From positions 186,001 through 250,000 of the forward strand of contig NZ_FOIQ01000001.1 in assembly GCF_900110895.1 (NCBI RefSeq): DNA of 64,000 nucleotides, in the 5' to 3' direction. Within the stretch, counting starts at the first letter, position 1. Every line of letters begins with the position of its first letter. This DNA comes from Prevotella aff. ruminicola Tc2-24 (GTDB lineage: Bacteria > Bacteroidota > Bacteroidia > Bacteroidales > Bacteroidaceae). A program made the position numbers and the translations under genes. Positions 24,167 through 31,869 of the stretch are shown one piece after another. The notes under the pieces were generated by a model. The model made no database searches, had not been told where the DNA came from, and saw only the letters and a list, made by a program, of their open reading frames with translations.

Positions 24167-25987
24167 ATGGCGAAAGATACACCATACCTTGACGTACAAC
24201 AGTTGACGAAGTCGTTCGGCTCGCTGGTGCTTTTTGAGAACATCAGTTTTTCCGTTGCCGAGGGACAGAAAGTGGGACTGATAGCGAAAAACGGTACGGG
24301 AAAGTCGACACTCCTCTCCATACTTTCCGGTAAGGAAGGTTATGACTCGGGCGAGATCATCTTCCGGCGCGACTTGAAGGTGGGTATGTTGGAACAGACA
24401 CCTGCCTTCGACCCGACAGAGAGCGTGCTCGATGCCTGCTTCAATCATCAGGGTGATCCGGAGAAGGTGCTGAAGGCCAAACAGATTCTGACACAACTGA
24501 AGATCCGTGACCTGCAACAGCCAATGGGACAGCTTAGTGGCGGCCAGCAGAAACGTGTGGCACTAGCCAACGTGCTTATCACCGAGCCCGACCTGCTCAT
24601 CCTTGACGAGCCGACCAACCATCTGGATCTAGAGATGATTGAGTGGTTGGAGGGTTTTCTGAATCGGGGCAATAAGACTCTGCTGATGGTGACCCACGAC
24701 CGTTTCTTCCTGGACAGGGTCTGTTCGGTGATCCTCGAACTCGACGACCGCACCATCTATACCTATCGCGGTAACTACAGCTATTATCTGGAGAAACGAC
24801 AGGAGCGTATCGACAACCGTCGGGCGGAGATTGCCCGGGCCAACAACCTGTATCGCACGGAATTGGAGTGGATGCGACGTATGCCGCAGGCCCGAGGGCA
24901 TAAGGCGCGTTACCGTGAGGAGGCCTTCTACGAACTAGAGAAGGTGGCTAAGCAACGGATGGAGGAAAGACAGCTGCGACTGAAATCACGTAACGTTTAT
25001 ATTGGTTCGAAGATCTTTGAGTGCCAATATGTGAGTAAGATTTTCCCGCCTCGTCCTGACAAAGAGGGACAGGGGGAGCCGCTGGTAATCCTGAAGGATT
25101 TCTACTATAATTTCTCGCGCTTTGAGAAGATGGGCATCATCGGCAACAACGGCACGGGAAAGTCGACATTTATCAAAATGCTTCTGGGAATGGTTCCGCC
25201 CGACAGCGGTAAGTTCGATATAGGCGATACCGTACGGTTCGGCTATTTCTCACAGGAAGGATTGCAGTTCGACAACGAGCAGAAGGTGATCGATGTCGTG
25301 AAGGATATTGCCGAATACATAGACATGGGAGGCGGCAAGCACCTGACGGCGTCGCAGTTCTTGCAGTATTTCCTGTTCACTCCCGAACAACAGCATAATT
25401 ACGTCTATAAGCTCTCGGGCGGTGAAAGGCGCAAGCTCTATCTCTGTACGGTGCTGATGAGAAACCCGAACTTCCTGGTGCTTGACGAGCCGACGAACGA
25501 TCTTGATATCGTGACGCTTCAGATACTGGAGGAATATCTGCAGGACTTCCCCGGTTGTGTGATCGTGGTCAGTCATGACCGTTATTTCATGGATAAGGTG
25601 GTGGATCATCTGCTGGTGTTCAAAGGTGAAGGCGACATCCAGGATTTCCCCGGCAACTATACTCAATACCGCCAGTGGCAGGTCCTTCAACCTCAGGAGA
25701 TGGCACAGCAGAAAGTTTCGACTCCTGTCAAGGAACAGAAGGGGCGCAGAGACGGTCAGGTCCAGGAAAGACGTAAGATGAGTTTCAAGGAGAAACGGGA
25801 GTTCGAACAGCTCGAGAAGGAGATAGCTGCCTTGGAGAAAGAACAGCATCAGTTGGAAGAGGCGCTCTGTAGTGGGACGCTCTCTGTAGAGGAGCTGACA
25901 GAGAAAAGCAAACGGCTGCCACTGCTGAAGGACGAGCTCGACGAGAAGTCTATGCGGTGGCTGGAACTGAGTGAGATAGAGAAATAA
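24167..25987 (+). CDS. ABC-F ATPase, Uup-like
   Basis: This 606-residue soluble protein has two ABC ATPase domains and no membrane segment. Walker A motifs are AKNGTGKSTLL (about 40) and GNNGTGKSTFI (about 330). Signatures are LSGGQQKRVALA and LSGGERRKLYLC. Walker B plus catalytic Glu are LLILDEPTNHLDL and FLVLDEPTNDLDI. A helical P-site linker lies between them (about 235-285). A charged coiled-coil tail (about 530-606) matches Uup, which binds DNA or ribosomes, rather than EttA. ABC-F proteins act on ribosomes, and some give antibiotic resistance, but nothing here marks this as a resistance type. REP-like repeats flank the gene. Confidence 0.85.
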   Translation: MAKDTPYLDVQQLTKSFGSLVLFENISFSVAEGQKVGLIAKNGTGKSTLLSILSGKEGYDSGEIIFRRDLKVGMLEQTPAFDPTESVLDACFNHQGDPEKVLKAKQILTQLKIRDLQQPMGQLSGGQQKRVALANVLITEPDLLILDEPTNHLDLEMIEWLEGFLNRGNKTLLMVTHDRFFLDRVCSVILELDDRTIYTYRGNYSYYLEKRQERIDNRRAEIARANNLYRTELEWMRRMPQARGHKARYREEAFYELEKVAKQRMEERQLRLKSRNVYIGSKIFECQYVSKIFPPRPDKEGQGEPLVILKDFYYNFSRFEKMGIIGNNGTGKSTFIKMLLGMVPPDSGKFDIGDTVRFGYFSQEGLQFDNEQKVIDVVKDIAEYIDMGGGKHLTASQFLQYFLFTPEQQHNYVYKLSGGERRKLYLCTVLMRNPNFLVLDEPTNDLDIVTLQILEEYLQDFPGCVIVVSHDRYFMDKVVDHLLVFKGEGDIQDFPGNYTQYRQWQVLQPQEMAQQKVSTPVKEQKGRRDGQVQERRKMSFKEKREFEQLEKEIAALEKEQHQLEEALCSGTLSVEELTEKSKRLPLLKDELDEKSMRWLELSEIEK

Positions 25988-25990
25988 CCC

Positions 25991-26039
25991 TTCGACAGGC
26001 TCAGGGACCGTGAGGGCTGTGCGTATGTCAGGCTTGTCT
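25991..26039. repeat. REP-like inverted repeat, copy 2
   Basis: TTCGACAGGCTCAGGG (25991-26006) shares its core with the repeat at 24095. A looser complementary arm lies near 26026-26039. It begins just after the ABC-F stop codon. Confidence 0.55.
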
Positions 26040-26058
26040 AAGCAAAATTAATAAAGAA

Positions 26059-26676
26059 ATGATACAACAACAATATCCGTCGCAATTGTTAGAGAGGGCA
26101 GTATCGGAATTTTCCAAACTACCCGGTATCGGGCGCAAGACTGCGCTCCGGCTGGTGTTGTGGATGCTCCGTCAGGACGATGCCGACGTGGAACAGTTCG
26201 CCGAGGCCGTCAGACTTCTGAAACGGGAGGTGAAATACTGCCACACTTGTCATAATATCAGTGATACGGATACCTGTCCAATCTGTTCTGATCCGCGTCG
26301 TGATGCATCGCTCATCTGTGTCGTAGAGAATATTCAGGATGTGATGGCCATAGAGAACACCCAACAATTCAATGGCTTATACCATGTGCTGGGAGGTATT
26401 ATCTCACCGATGGATGGCATCGGACCGAGTGATATTGAGGTGGAGTCGCTGGTACAACGGGTGAAGGACGGTGGTGTGCAGGAGGTGATTCTGGCATTGA
26501 GTCCGACGATGGAGGGTGACACCACCAACTTCTACCTGTACCGTAAGTTGGCCGCCTATGACGTGAAGATCAGTGTGATCGCACGAGGCGTTTCTGTGGG
26601 CAACGAACTGGAATATACCGATGAGGTCACGCTCGGGCGCTCTATTACCAACCGTATATTATTTGAAGAGAAATAG
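26059..26676 (+). CDS. recR: Recombination mediator RecR
   Basis: This 205-residue protein works with RecF and RecO to load RecA at gaps. It has an N-terminal helix-hairpin-helix ([17 protein letters not shown]), a four-Cys zinc finger ([16 protein letters not shown]), a Toprim domain ([14 protein letters not shown]) and a C-terminal [20 protein letters not shown]. All hallmark parts are intact and the length is normal (about 200). The next gene starts 2 bp after the stop, so it heads a four-gene run with the membrane protein, glycosyltransferase and acetyltransferase. Confidence 0.96.
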   Translation: MIQQQYPSQLLERAVSEFSKLPGIGRKTALRLVLWMLRQDDADVEQFAEAVRLLKREVKYCHTCHNISDTDTCPICSDPRRDASLICVVENIQDVMAIENTQQFNGLYHVLGGIISPMDGIGPSDIEVESLVQRVKDGGVQEVILALSPTMEGDTTNFYLYRKLAAYDVKISVIARGVSVGNELEYTDEVTLGRSITNRILFEEK

Positions 26677-26678
26677 AC

Positions 26679-27098
26679 ATGAAAAAGACCCAGAGGATCC
26701 TGATGGTGGTGTTCATCGCCATCCTGACTATGGCACTGCTTTTGGTGGTGCTCTATGAGAATGATATCATGGAGGCCGGTAAGATGGCTGACAAGAAACA
26801 GGATGAGTTCTTCGCTCTGACCATCCTGGAGTTGGCTTCGCTGGCCGGTGTGGTGCTTGCATTACGACTGTTTAAGTTCAAGTGCATCCATAACGAGCTG
26901 GTGACACAGAAGGCACCTGCTCTCCTCAAGTGGGGACTGATGCGACTGGCACTGTTGGAGTTGCCGATGGTCTCTAATACCTTTTTCTATTATATGTTCA
27001 TGAACCCGGCATTCGGTTATATGGCCATCATCCAGTTACTCTGCCTGCCGTTTATCTATCCCAGCATGAACCGCTGCATCGCTGAGACCGAGGAATGA
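26679..27098 (+). CDS. Small membrane protein, unknown function
   Basis: I do not recognise this 139-residue protein. It has four hydrophobic segments (about 7-27, 48-66, 87-108 and 112-130) separated by short charged loops, and a cytoplasmic-looking N-terminus (MKKTQR). Its stop overlaps the start of the glycosyltransferase gene (ATGA), and it begins 2 bp after recR, so it is firmly in the operon. Tight coupling with recR and a glycosyltransferase is common in Bacteroidales, but no function is known to me. Confidence 0.75.
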   Translation: MKKTQRILMVVFIAILTMALLLVVLYENDIMEAGKMADKKQDEFFALTILELASLAGVVLALRLFKFKCIHNELVTQKAPALLKWGLMRLALLELPMVSNTFFYYMFMNPAFGYMAIIQLLCLPFIYPSMNRCIAETEE

Positions 27099-27931
27099 AA
27101 CTGAGCGTCGTCATCGTCAACTATAACGTGCGCGACTATCTCAGGCAGAGTCTGGATAGTATACGACGGTCTCTTGAGGAGATTGGTGGTGAGGTGTTTG
27201 TCGTCGATAACGCTTCGCAGGACGATAGCGTGGAGATGATACGGAAAGACTATCCGTGGGTGCGACTGATTACGAACACGGAGAACTTAGGTTTCTCGAA
27301 AGCGAATAATATCGCCATTCGTCAGACTGTTGGGGAGTATGTCCTGTTGCTGAATCCTGACACCGTCGTCGGAGATGGTACACTGCAGGGTGTCATCAAC
27401 TTCATGGACAGTCACCCGAAAGCTGGTGGAGCAGGGGTGAGGATGCGTCTTGGAGACGGAACGGTCGCCCCGGAATCACGACGTGCCTTACCGACGCCCT
27501 GGGTGGCATGCCTGAAGATGTTGGGATTGACGAGGCGTTATTATATGAGTGATCTGTCGTGGGATGAACCGGGGCGGATTGAGGTGATCAGCGGCGCTTT
27601 CTGTATGCTGCGCCGACAAGCCCTCGACGCGGTGGGACTGCTCGACGAAGACTTCTTCATGTATGGCGAGGATATTGATCTGTCGTACCGTCTGCTGAAG
27701 GGTGGTTGGGAGAATTGGTATCTGCCGTATGATATCATCCACTTTAAAGGGAAATCGACCCAGAAGACCGACTTCCGCTACGTGCATATCTTCTATCAGG
27801 CCATGCTCATCTTCTTCCGCAAACACTACGGCCATCTCAGTGTCTTCTATACCGTCCCTGTGAAGACTGCCATCTATTTCCGTGCGGCTATCGCACTGAC
27901 CGATATACTCCGTAAAAAACTCCATTTATGA
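27095..27931 (+). CDS. Family 2 glycosyltransferase
   Basis: This 278-residue GT2 enzyme carries the GT-A fold: VVIVNYNVRDYLRQSL at the start, VDNASQD, the LLNPDTVVGDG (DxD-like) segment and EDIDLSYRLLKGGW near residue 190. This resembles the rhamnosyltransferase-like WbbL group that adds sugars to lipopolysaccharide or capsule. A C-terminal hydrophobic stretch (about 235-265) may associate with the membrane. Donor and acceptor are not readable. It overlaps both neighbours by 4 bp. Confidence 0.88.
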   Translation: MKLSVVIVNYNVRDYLRQSLDSIRRSLEEIGGEVFVVDNASQDDSVEMIRKDYPWVRLITNTENLGFSKANNIAIRQTVGEYVLLLNPDTVVGDGTLQGVINFMDSHPKAGGAGVRMRLGDGTVAPESRRALPTPWVACLKMLGLTRRYYMSDLSWDEPGRIEVISGAFCMLRRQALDAVGLLDEDFFMYGEDIDLSYRLLKGGWENWYLPYDIIHFKGKSTQKTDFRYVHIFYQAMLIFFRKHYGHLSVFYTVPVKTAIYFRAAIALTDILRKKLHL

Positions 27932-28443
27932 ACTGCAAAGAACCGACCATCCGCCTGCGGGCTATCGAACCAGAAGACCTGGATCTGCTCTACCGGATAG
28001 AGAATGATGTGAGACTATGGAATGTGGGCACCAGTAATGTGCCGTATTCAAGATATACACTGCACGACTACGTGGCTAACGCCTCGGACGATATCTATGT
28101 GGACCGGCAGGTGAGGATGATGATCGAGAATGAGAATGGTGAGGTGGTCGGTATCGTGGATATCGTCAACTTCGATCCTGCCAACCGACGGGCAGAGGTG
28201 GGACTGATCATTCTTAATGCCCACCGTCGACAGGGCTATGCTGCTAGTACGCTGCGCCAGATCTCTGATTATGCCCTGAAGGTACTCCATCTGCACCAGT
28301 TGTTCGCCTTCGTTGATGTGAGAAACGATGCCTCGCTCTGTCTGTTCCAGAAAATGGGCTATCAGGCATCGGTCGTGATACGTGACTGGCTGTACGATGG
28401 GACGGAATACAGCGATGCTAAGATGATGCAGCTCGTTTTTTAG
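27928..28443 (+). CDS. GNAT-family N-acetyltransferase
   Basis: This 171-residue protein has the GNAT fold: the RLRAIEPEDLDLLYRIEND start, the central beta-strands EVVGIVDIVNFDPANRRAEVGLII, and the acetyl-CoA loop RRQGYAAST. Its closest relatives by pattern are RimJ/RimL and SpeG (spermidine acetyltransferase), where the RYTLHDYVANA and QLFAFVDVRNDASLCLFQKMGY segments are similar. A polyamine substrate would fit with nspC in this genome but is inference. It is the last gene of the recR operon. Confidence 0.85.
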   Translation: MNCKEPTIRLRAIEPEDLDLLYRIENDVRLWNVGTSNVPYSRYTLHDYVANASDDIYVDRQVRMMIENENGEVVGIVDIVNFDPANRRAEVGLIILNAHRRQGYAASTLRQISDYALKVLHLHQLFAFVDVRNDASLCLFQKMGYQASVVIRDWLYDGTEYSDAKMMQLVF

Positions 28444-28466
28444 TTTTTTTCCGGATGAAAGAGAAA

Positions 28467-28500
28467 AAAATCCGAAAAATGTTTTGTCAATTCGGATTTT
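28467..28500 (+). terminator. Inverted repeat: terminator of the recR operon overlapping the tRNA-Asp promoter
   Basis: AAAATCCGAA (28467-28476) is exactly complementary to TTCGGATTTT (28491-28500) over a 14-base loop, ending in T-rich sequence. The loop contains the -33 element of the tRNA promoter. Confidence 0.65.
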
Positions 28501-28513
28501 ATTCATACCTTTG
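28483..28513 (+). promoter_or_regulatory. Promoter of the tRNA-Asp pair
   Basis: TTTG (28483-28486), 19 bp, TACCTTTG (28506-28513), followed by GCACCCGC. The tRNA-Gly/Leu promoter has an almost identical stretch after its -7 box. Confidence 0.8.
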
Positions 28514-28541
28514 CACCCGCTAATAAGAAAGAGTGCTTTCT

Positions 28542-28615
28542 GGTGCGTTAGTTCAGTAGGTTAGAATGCCTGCCTGTCACGCAGGAGGTCACGAGTTCGA
28601 ATCTCGTACGCACCG
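28542..28615 (+). tRNA. tRNA-Asp(GTC), copy 1
   Basis: A 74-base cloverleaf. The acceptor GGTGCGT pairs with ACGCACC, the anticodon GTC is at 28576-28578 and the T arm reads GAGTTCGAATCTC. CCA is not encoded in full (GCA follows). It is identical to the second copy 103 bp downstream. Confidence 0.97.
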
Positions 28616-28644
28616 CACTTTTCAAAATAAGAACATAGCACTCT

Positions 28645-28718
28645 GGTGCGTTAGTTCAGTAGGTTAGAATGCCTGCCTGTCACGCAGGAGGTCACGAGTT
28701 CGAATCTCGTACGCACCG
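28645..28718 (+). tRNA. tRNA-Asp(GTC), copy 2
   Basis: Identical to the copy at 28542, anticodon at 28679-28681. A terminator hairpin follows immediately. Confidence 0.97.
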
Positions 28719-28719
28719 C

Positions 28720-28757
28720 AAAGACTCATCTGGTTTGCCAGATGAGTCTTTCTTTTT
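28720..28757 (+). terminator. Terminator of the tRNA-Asp unit
   Basis: A perfect 14 bp stem (28720-28733 with 28738-28751), TTTG loop, then CTTTTTG. Confidence 0.9.
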
Positions 28758-28817
28758 GTCTGTCTGATGGCGTTTTGTTACTTTTTTCGTGTTTTTACTA
28801 ACAAAAGTCTATAAAAG

Positions 28818-28849
28818 TTTGCGTTTGTGCGACATTTTTTGTAATTTTG
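28818..28849 (+). promoter_or_regulatory. Promoter of glmS
   Basis: TTTG (28818-28821), 20 bp, TAATTTTG (28842-28849). The ATG is 41 bp downstream. No glmS ribozyme is expected in this phylum and none is visible in the short leader. Confidence 0.7.
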
Positions 28850-28890
28850 CAGCCAAAATAACACAAACAGCATATTGTTAGAGTGATATT

Positions 28891-30735
28891 ATGTGTGGAA
28901 TCGTAGGATACATCGGGAAGAAGGATGCCTTTCCTATATTGATTAAAGGTCTTAGGAGATTAGAATATCGCGGCTACGATAGTGCCGGTGTGGCGCTGAT
29001 CAATAACGACGGTAAACTGAATGTCTGTAAGACGAAAGGAAAAGTCGATGCTTTAGTTGAATATTGTAGTGATAAGAATGTGAGTGGTACTGTCGGTATT
29101 GCTCATACTCGTTGGGCTACTCATGGTGAGCCTTCTTCTGTCAACGCTCATCCACACTATTCAGAGAGTCATAACTTAGCCATCATTCATAATGGCATCA
29201 TCGAAAACTATGCCGAACTGAAAGAGAAGTTGAAGGCCAAGGGTGTTCAGTTTGTTTCGGATACTGACACAGAGGTGCTTGTGCAACTGATCGAGTATAT
29301 CAAGGAACATAAGCAATTGGATTTGCTTACTGCCGTCCAAGTGGCTCTCTATCAGGTGATTGGCGCCTATGCCATCGCCATTCTCGACAAACGTGATCCT
29401 GATCAGATTATTGCTGCTCGGAAACAGAGCCCACTGGTGGTTGGTATCGGCGATGATGAATTCTTCCTCGGTTCAGATGCCAGTCCGATCGTTGAATATA
29501 CTGATAAGGTAGTATATCTCGAGGACGGTAATATCGCGATGATACGTCGTGGCGAGGAATTGCATGTTGTCAGTATTCTTGGTGAAGAACAAGAATTGAC
29601 CGTGAAGACGGTTGATATTGATCTCGGGCAGATAGAGAAAGGTGGTTATCCGCATTTTATGCTGAAAGAGATCTTCGAGCAGCCGGAGTGCTTGACGAAC
29701 TGTATGAGAGGTCGTGTTAATGTTGAGGCAAATCATGTAACATTATCCGCACTAATCGATTATCGTCGTCAGTTGTTGAACGCAAAACGTGTAGTGATAG
29801 TGGCCTGCGGTACTTCATGGCATGCAGGACTGATTGGCAAGCAGATGTTTGAGACGCTGGTGCGTATCCCCGTGGAGGTGGAGTATGCCAGTGAATTCAG
29901 ATACAGGAATCCGGTTGTTAATAAAGATGATGTGGTAATTGCAATCTCACAGAGCGGTGAGACGGCTGATACATTGGCGGCCGTGCAGCTTGCCAAGGAG
30001 AGGGGTGCTTTCATTTATGGCGTATGTAATGCTATCGGCTCTTCTATCCCAAGGGCAACAGATACGGGTACCTATATACACGTGGGACCAGAAATCGGTG
30101 TCGCATCGACAAAGGCCTTCACGGGACAGGTGACTGTCCTGACGATGATTGCTCTGGCTTTGGCAGAGGCTAAGGGGACGGTTAAGCGTGAGGAATACCT
30201 GAAGATTGTCAAGGGACTTAGTGAGATTCCTGATAAGATACGGGAGGTTCTGAAGACCAACGAGAAGGTGGCAGATCTTGCGCGTACCTTTACTTATGCG
30301 CATAATTTCCTCTATCTCGGACGCGGATTCAGTTATCCGGTGGCATTGGAAGGAGCGTTGAAGCTGAAAGAGATTTCCTATATCCATGCGGAGGGCTATC
30401 CCGCTGCAGAGATGAAGCATGGACCGATTGCGCTGATCGATTCGGATATGCCGGTGGTTGTGATAGCCACACATAATGCAATGTACGAGAAGGTACTGTC
30501 GAACATTCAGGAGATCAAGGCTCGTCAGGGTAGGGTTATCGCCCTTGTGTCGAAGGGCGACGATACCATCTCCAAGATTGCCGACGAGGTTATAGAACTA
30601 CCCGACGTCCTGGAATGTCTAGAACCGTTGGTGGCTACAATCCCCCTACAGTTGTTGGCATATCATGTTGCTGTTTGTAAAGGAAAAGATGTCGACCAAC
30701 CAAGAAATCTGGCAAAGTCGGTGACAGTAGAATAG
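28891..30735 (+). CDS. glmS: Glutamine-fructose-6-phosphate aminotransferase (isomerizing)
   Basis: This 614-residue enzyme makes glucosamine-6-phosphate from fructose-6-phosphate and glutamine, the entry to peptidoglycan and lipid A. Cys2 (MCGIVGYIG) is the glutaminase nucleophile, with RWATHGEP and HNGIIENY nearby. Two SIS sugar-isomerase domains follow (GTSWHAGL, SQSGETADT) and the conserved C-terminus is DQPRNLAKSVTVE. Length and ends are normal. A terminator lies directly after the stop. Confidence 0.97.
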   Translation: MCGIVGYIGKKDAFPILIKGLRRLEYRGYDSAGVALINNDGKLNVCKTKGKVDALVEYCSDKNVSGTVGIAHTRWATHGEPSSVNAHPHYSESHNLAIIHNGIIENYAELKEKLKAKGVQFVSDTDTEVLVQLIEYIKEHKQLDLLTAVQVALYQVIGAYAIAILDKRDPDQIIAARKQSPLVVGIGDDEFFLGSDASPIVEYTDKVVYLEDGNIAMIRRGEELHVVSILGEEQELTVKTVDIDLGQIEKGGYPHFMLKEIFEQPECLTNCMRGRVNVEANHVTLSALIDYRRQLLNAKRVVIVACGTSWHAGLIGKQMFETLVRIPVEVEYASEFRYRNPVVNKDDVVIAISQSGETADTLAAVQLAKERGAFIYGVCNAIGSSIPRATDTGTYIHVGPEIGVASTKAFTGQVTVLTMIALALAEAKGTVKREEYLKIVKGLSEIPDKIREVLKTNEKVADLARTFTYAHNFLYLGRGFSYPVALEGALKLKEISYIHAEGYPAAEMKHGPIALIDSDMPVVVIATHNAMYEKVLSNIQEIKARQGRVIALVSKGDDTISKIADEVIELPDVLECLEPLVATIPLQLLAYHVAVCKGKDVDQPRNLAKSVTVE

Positions 30736-30742
30736 AAACAAG

Positions 30743-30774
30743 GGCGATTCGTTTTTTAACGTTTCGCCTTTTTT
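30743..30774 (+). terminator. Terminator between glmS and carA
   Basis: GGCGA (30743-30747) pairs with TCGCC (30764-30768), with an inner CGTT/AACG helix across a TT/TT internal loop, then TTTTTT. It ends only 21 bp before the carA ATG and no separate carA promoter is obvious, so it might also work as an attenuator. Confidence 0.7.
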
Positions 30775-30795
30775 ATAGAAAATGATACTTACGTT

Positions 30796-31869
30796 ATGAG
30801 AGATGTAACACTCGTCCTGTCGGACGGAACAAAATTTCACGGGAAGAGCTTCGGCTTTGAGGCGCCCGTATCTGGAGAGGTGGTGTTTAACACGGCGATG
30901 ATGGGCTATCCTGAAAGTCTGACGGATCCCAGTTATGCAGGACAGCTGATGACGCTCACCTATCCGTTGGTAGGTAACTACGGTGTGCCCCCGTTTACCA
31001 CAGAGCCTAACGGTATCGCCACCTTCATGGAGAGCGACAGAATCTATGCTTCTGCTATCATCGTGAGCGATTATAGCGAGGAGTATTCACACTGGAATGC
31101 CTCGGAGAGTCTGGCCGACTGGCTGAAACGGGAGAAGGTGCCTGGCATCACGGGCATAGACACCCGACAGTTGACGAAGGTGCTCAGGGAGCATGGTGTG
31201 ATGATGGGACGTCTGGTGTTTGACGATATGCCAGAGACTCAGGATTTCACTGACTACGGCAGCATCAACTGGGTGGAGCGTGTGTCGTGCAAGGATATCA
31301 TCCGGTATAACGAGGGAGCCGGTCGGAAAGTGGTGCTTGTTGACTGCGGTGTGAAGAACAACATCATCCGTTGTCTGATCAACCGCGGTGTTGAGGTGAT
31401 CCGCGTGCCATGGAACTACGACTATACCGACATGGACTTCGACGGTCTGTTCCTCGCCAACGGTCCTGGTGACCCTGATATGTGTGTCGAGGCCGTGGAT
31501 ATACTGAAGAAACAGATGTCTCTCTCACGTAAACCTATCTGTGGTATCTGCATGGGAAATCAATTGCTTGCTAAGGCTGGTGGTGCCACGATATACAAAC
31601 TGAAATATGGTCATCGTTCACATAACCAACCTGTGCGTGAGGTGGGCACGAACCGCTGCTATGTCACCTCACAGAATCATGGTTATGCCGTTGATGCATC
31701 GACACTTGGTAACGACTGGAGAGAACTCTTCGTGAATATGAACGACGGTAGTAACGAGGGAATACGCCATTTGTCGCATCCTTGGTTCTCCAGTCAGTTC
31801 CACCCCGAGGCTTGTTCGGGTCCCGTAGATACAGAATTTATGTTCGACCGTTTTATTGAAACATTATGA
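30796..31869 (+). CDS. carA: Carbamoyl-phosphate synthase small (glutaminase) subunit
   Basis: This 357-residue subunit releases ammonia from glutamine and channels it to CarB for carbamoyl phosphate, precursor of pyrimidines and arginine. The class I glutamine amidotransferase domain has the nucleophile in CGICMGNQLL, and the His/Glu pair in FHPEACSGP. The N-terminal CPSase domain shows GEVVFNTAMMGYPE. Its stop overlaps the carB start (ATGA). No promoter with the usual consensus lies in the 60-bp gap after glmS. Confidence 0.96.
   Translation: MRDVTLVLSDGTKFHGKSFGFEAPVSGEVVFNTAMMGYPESLTDPSYAGQLMTLTYPLVGNYGVPPFTTEPNGIATFMESDRIYASAIIVSDYSEEYSHWNASESLADWLKREKVPGITGIDTRQLTKVLREHGVMMGRLVFDDMPETQDFTDYGSINWVERVSCKDIIRYNEGAGRKVVLVDCGVKNNIIRCLINRGVEVIRVPWNYDYTDMDFDGLFLANGPGDPDMCVEAVDILKKQMSLSRKPICGICMGNQLLAKAGGATIYKLKYGHRSHNQPVREVGTNRCYVTSQNHGYAVDASTLGNDWRELFVNMNDGSNEGIRHLSHPWFSSQFHPEACSGPVDTEFMFDRFIETL

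Noticed and set aside
24167..25987. ABC-F antibiotic-resistance protein
   Set aside because: Uup-like C-terminal coiled coil and core-genome setting; nothing marks a resistance type.
28542..28718. tRNA-Asp pair as an integration site
   Set aside because: No integrase, no foreign-looking genes and no broken tRNA copy next to them; the repeat is just a duplicated tRNA.
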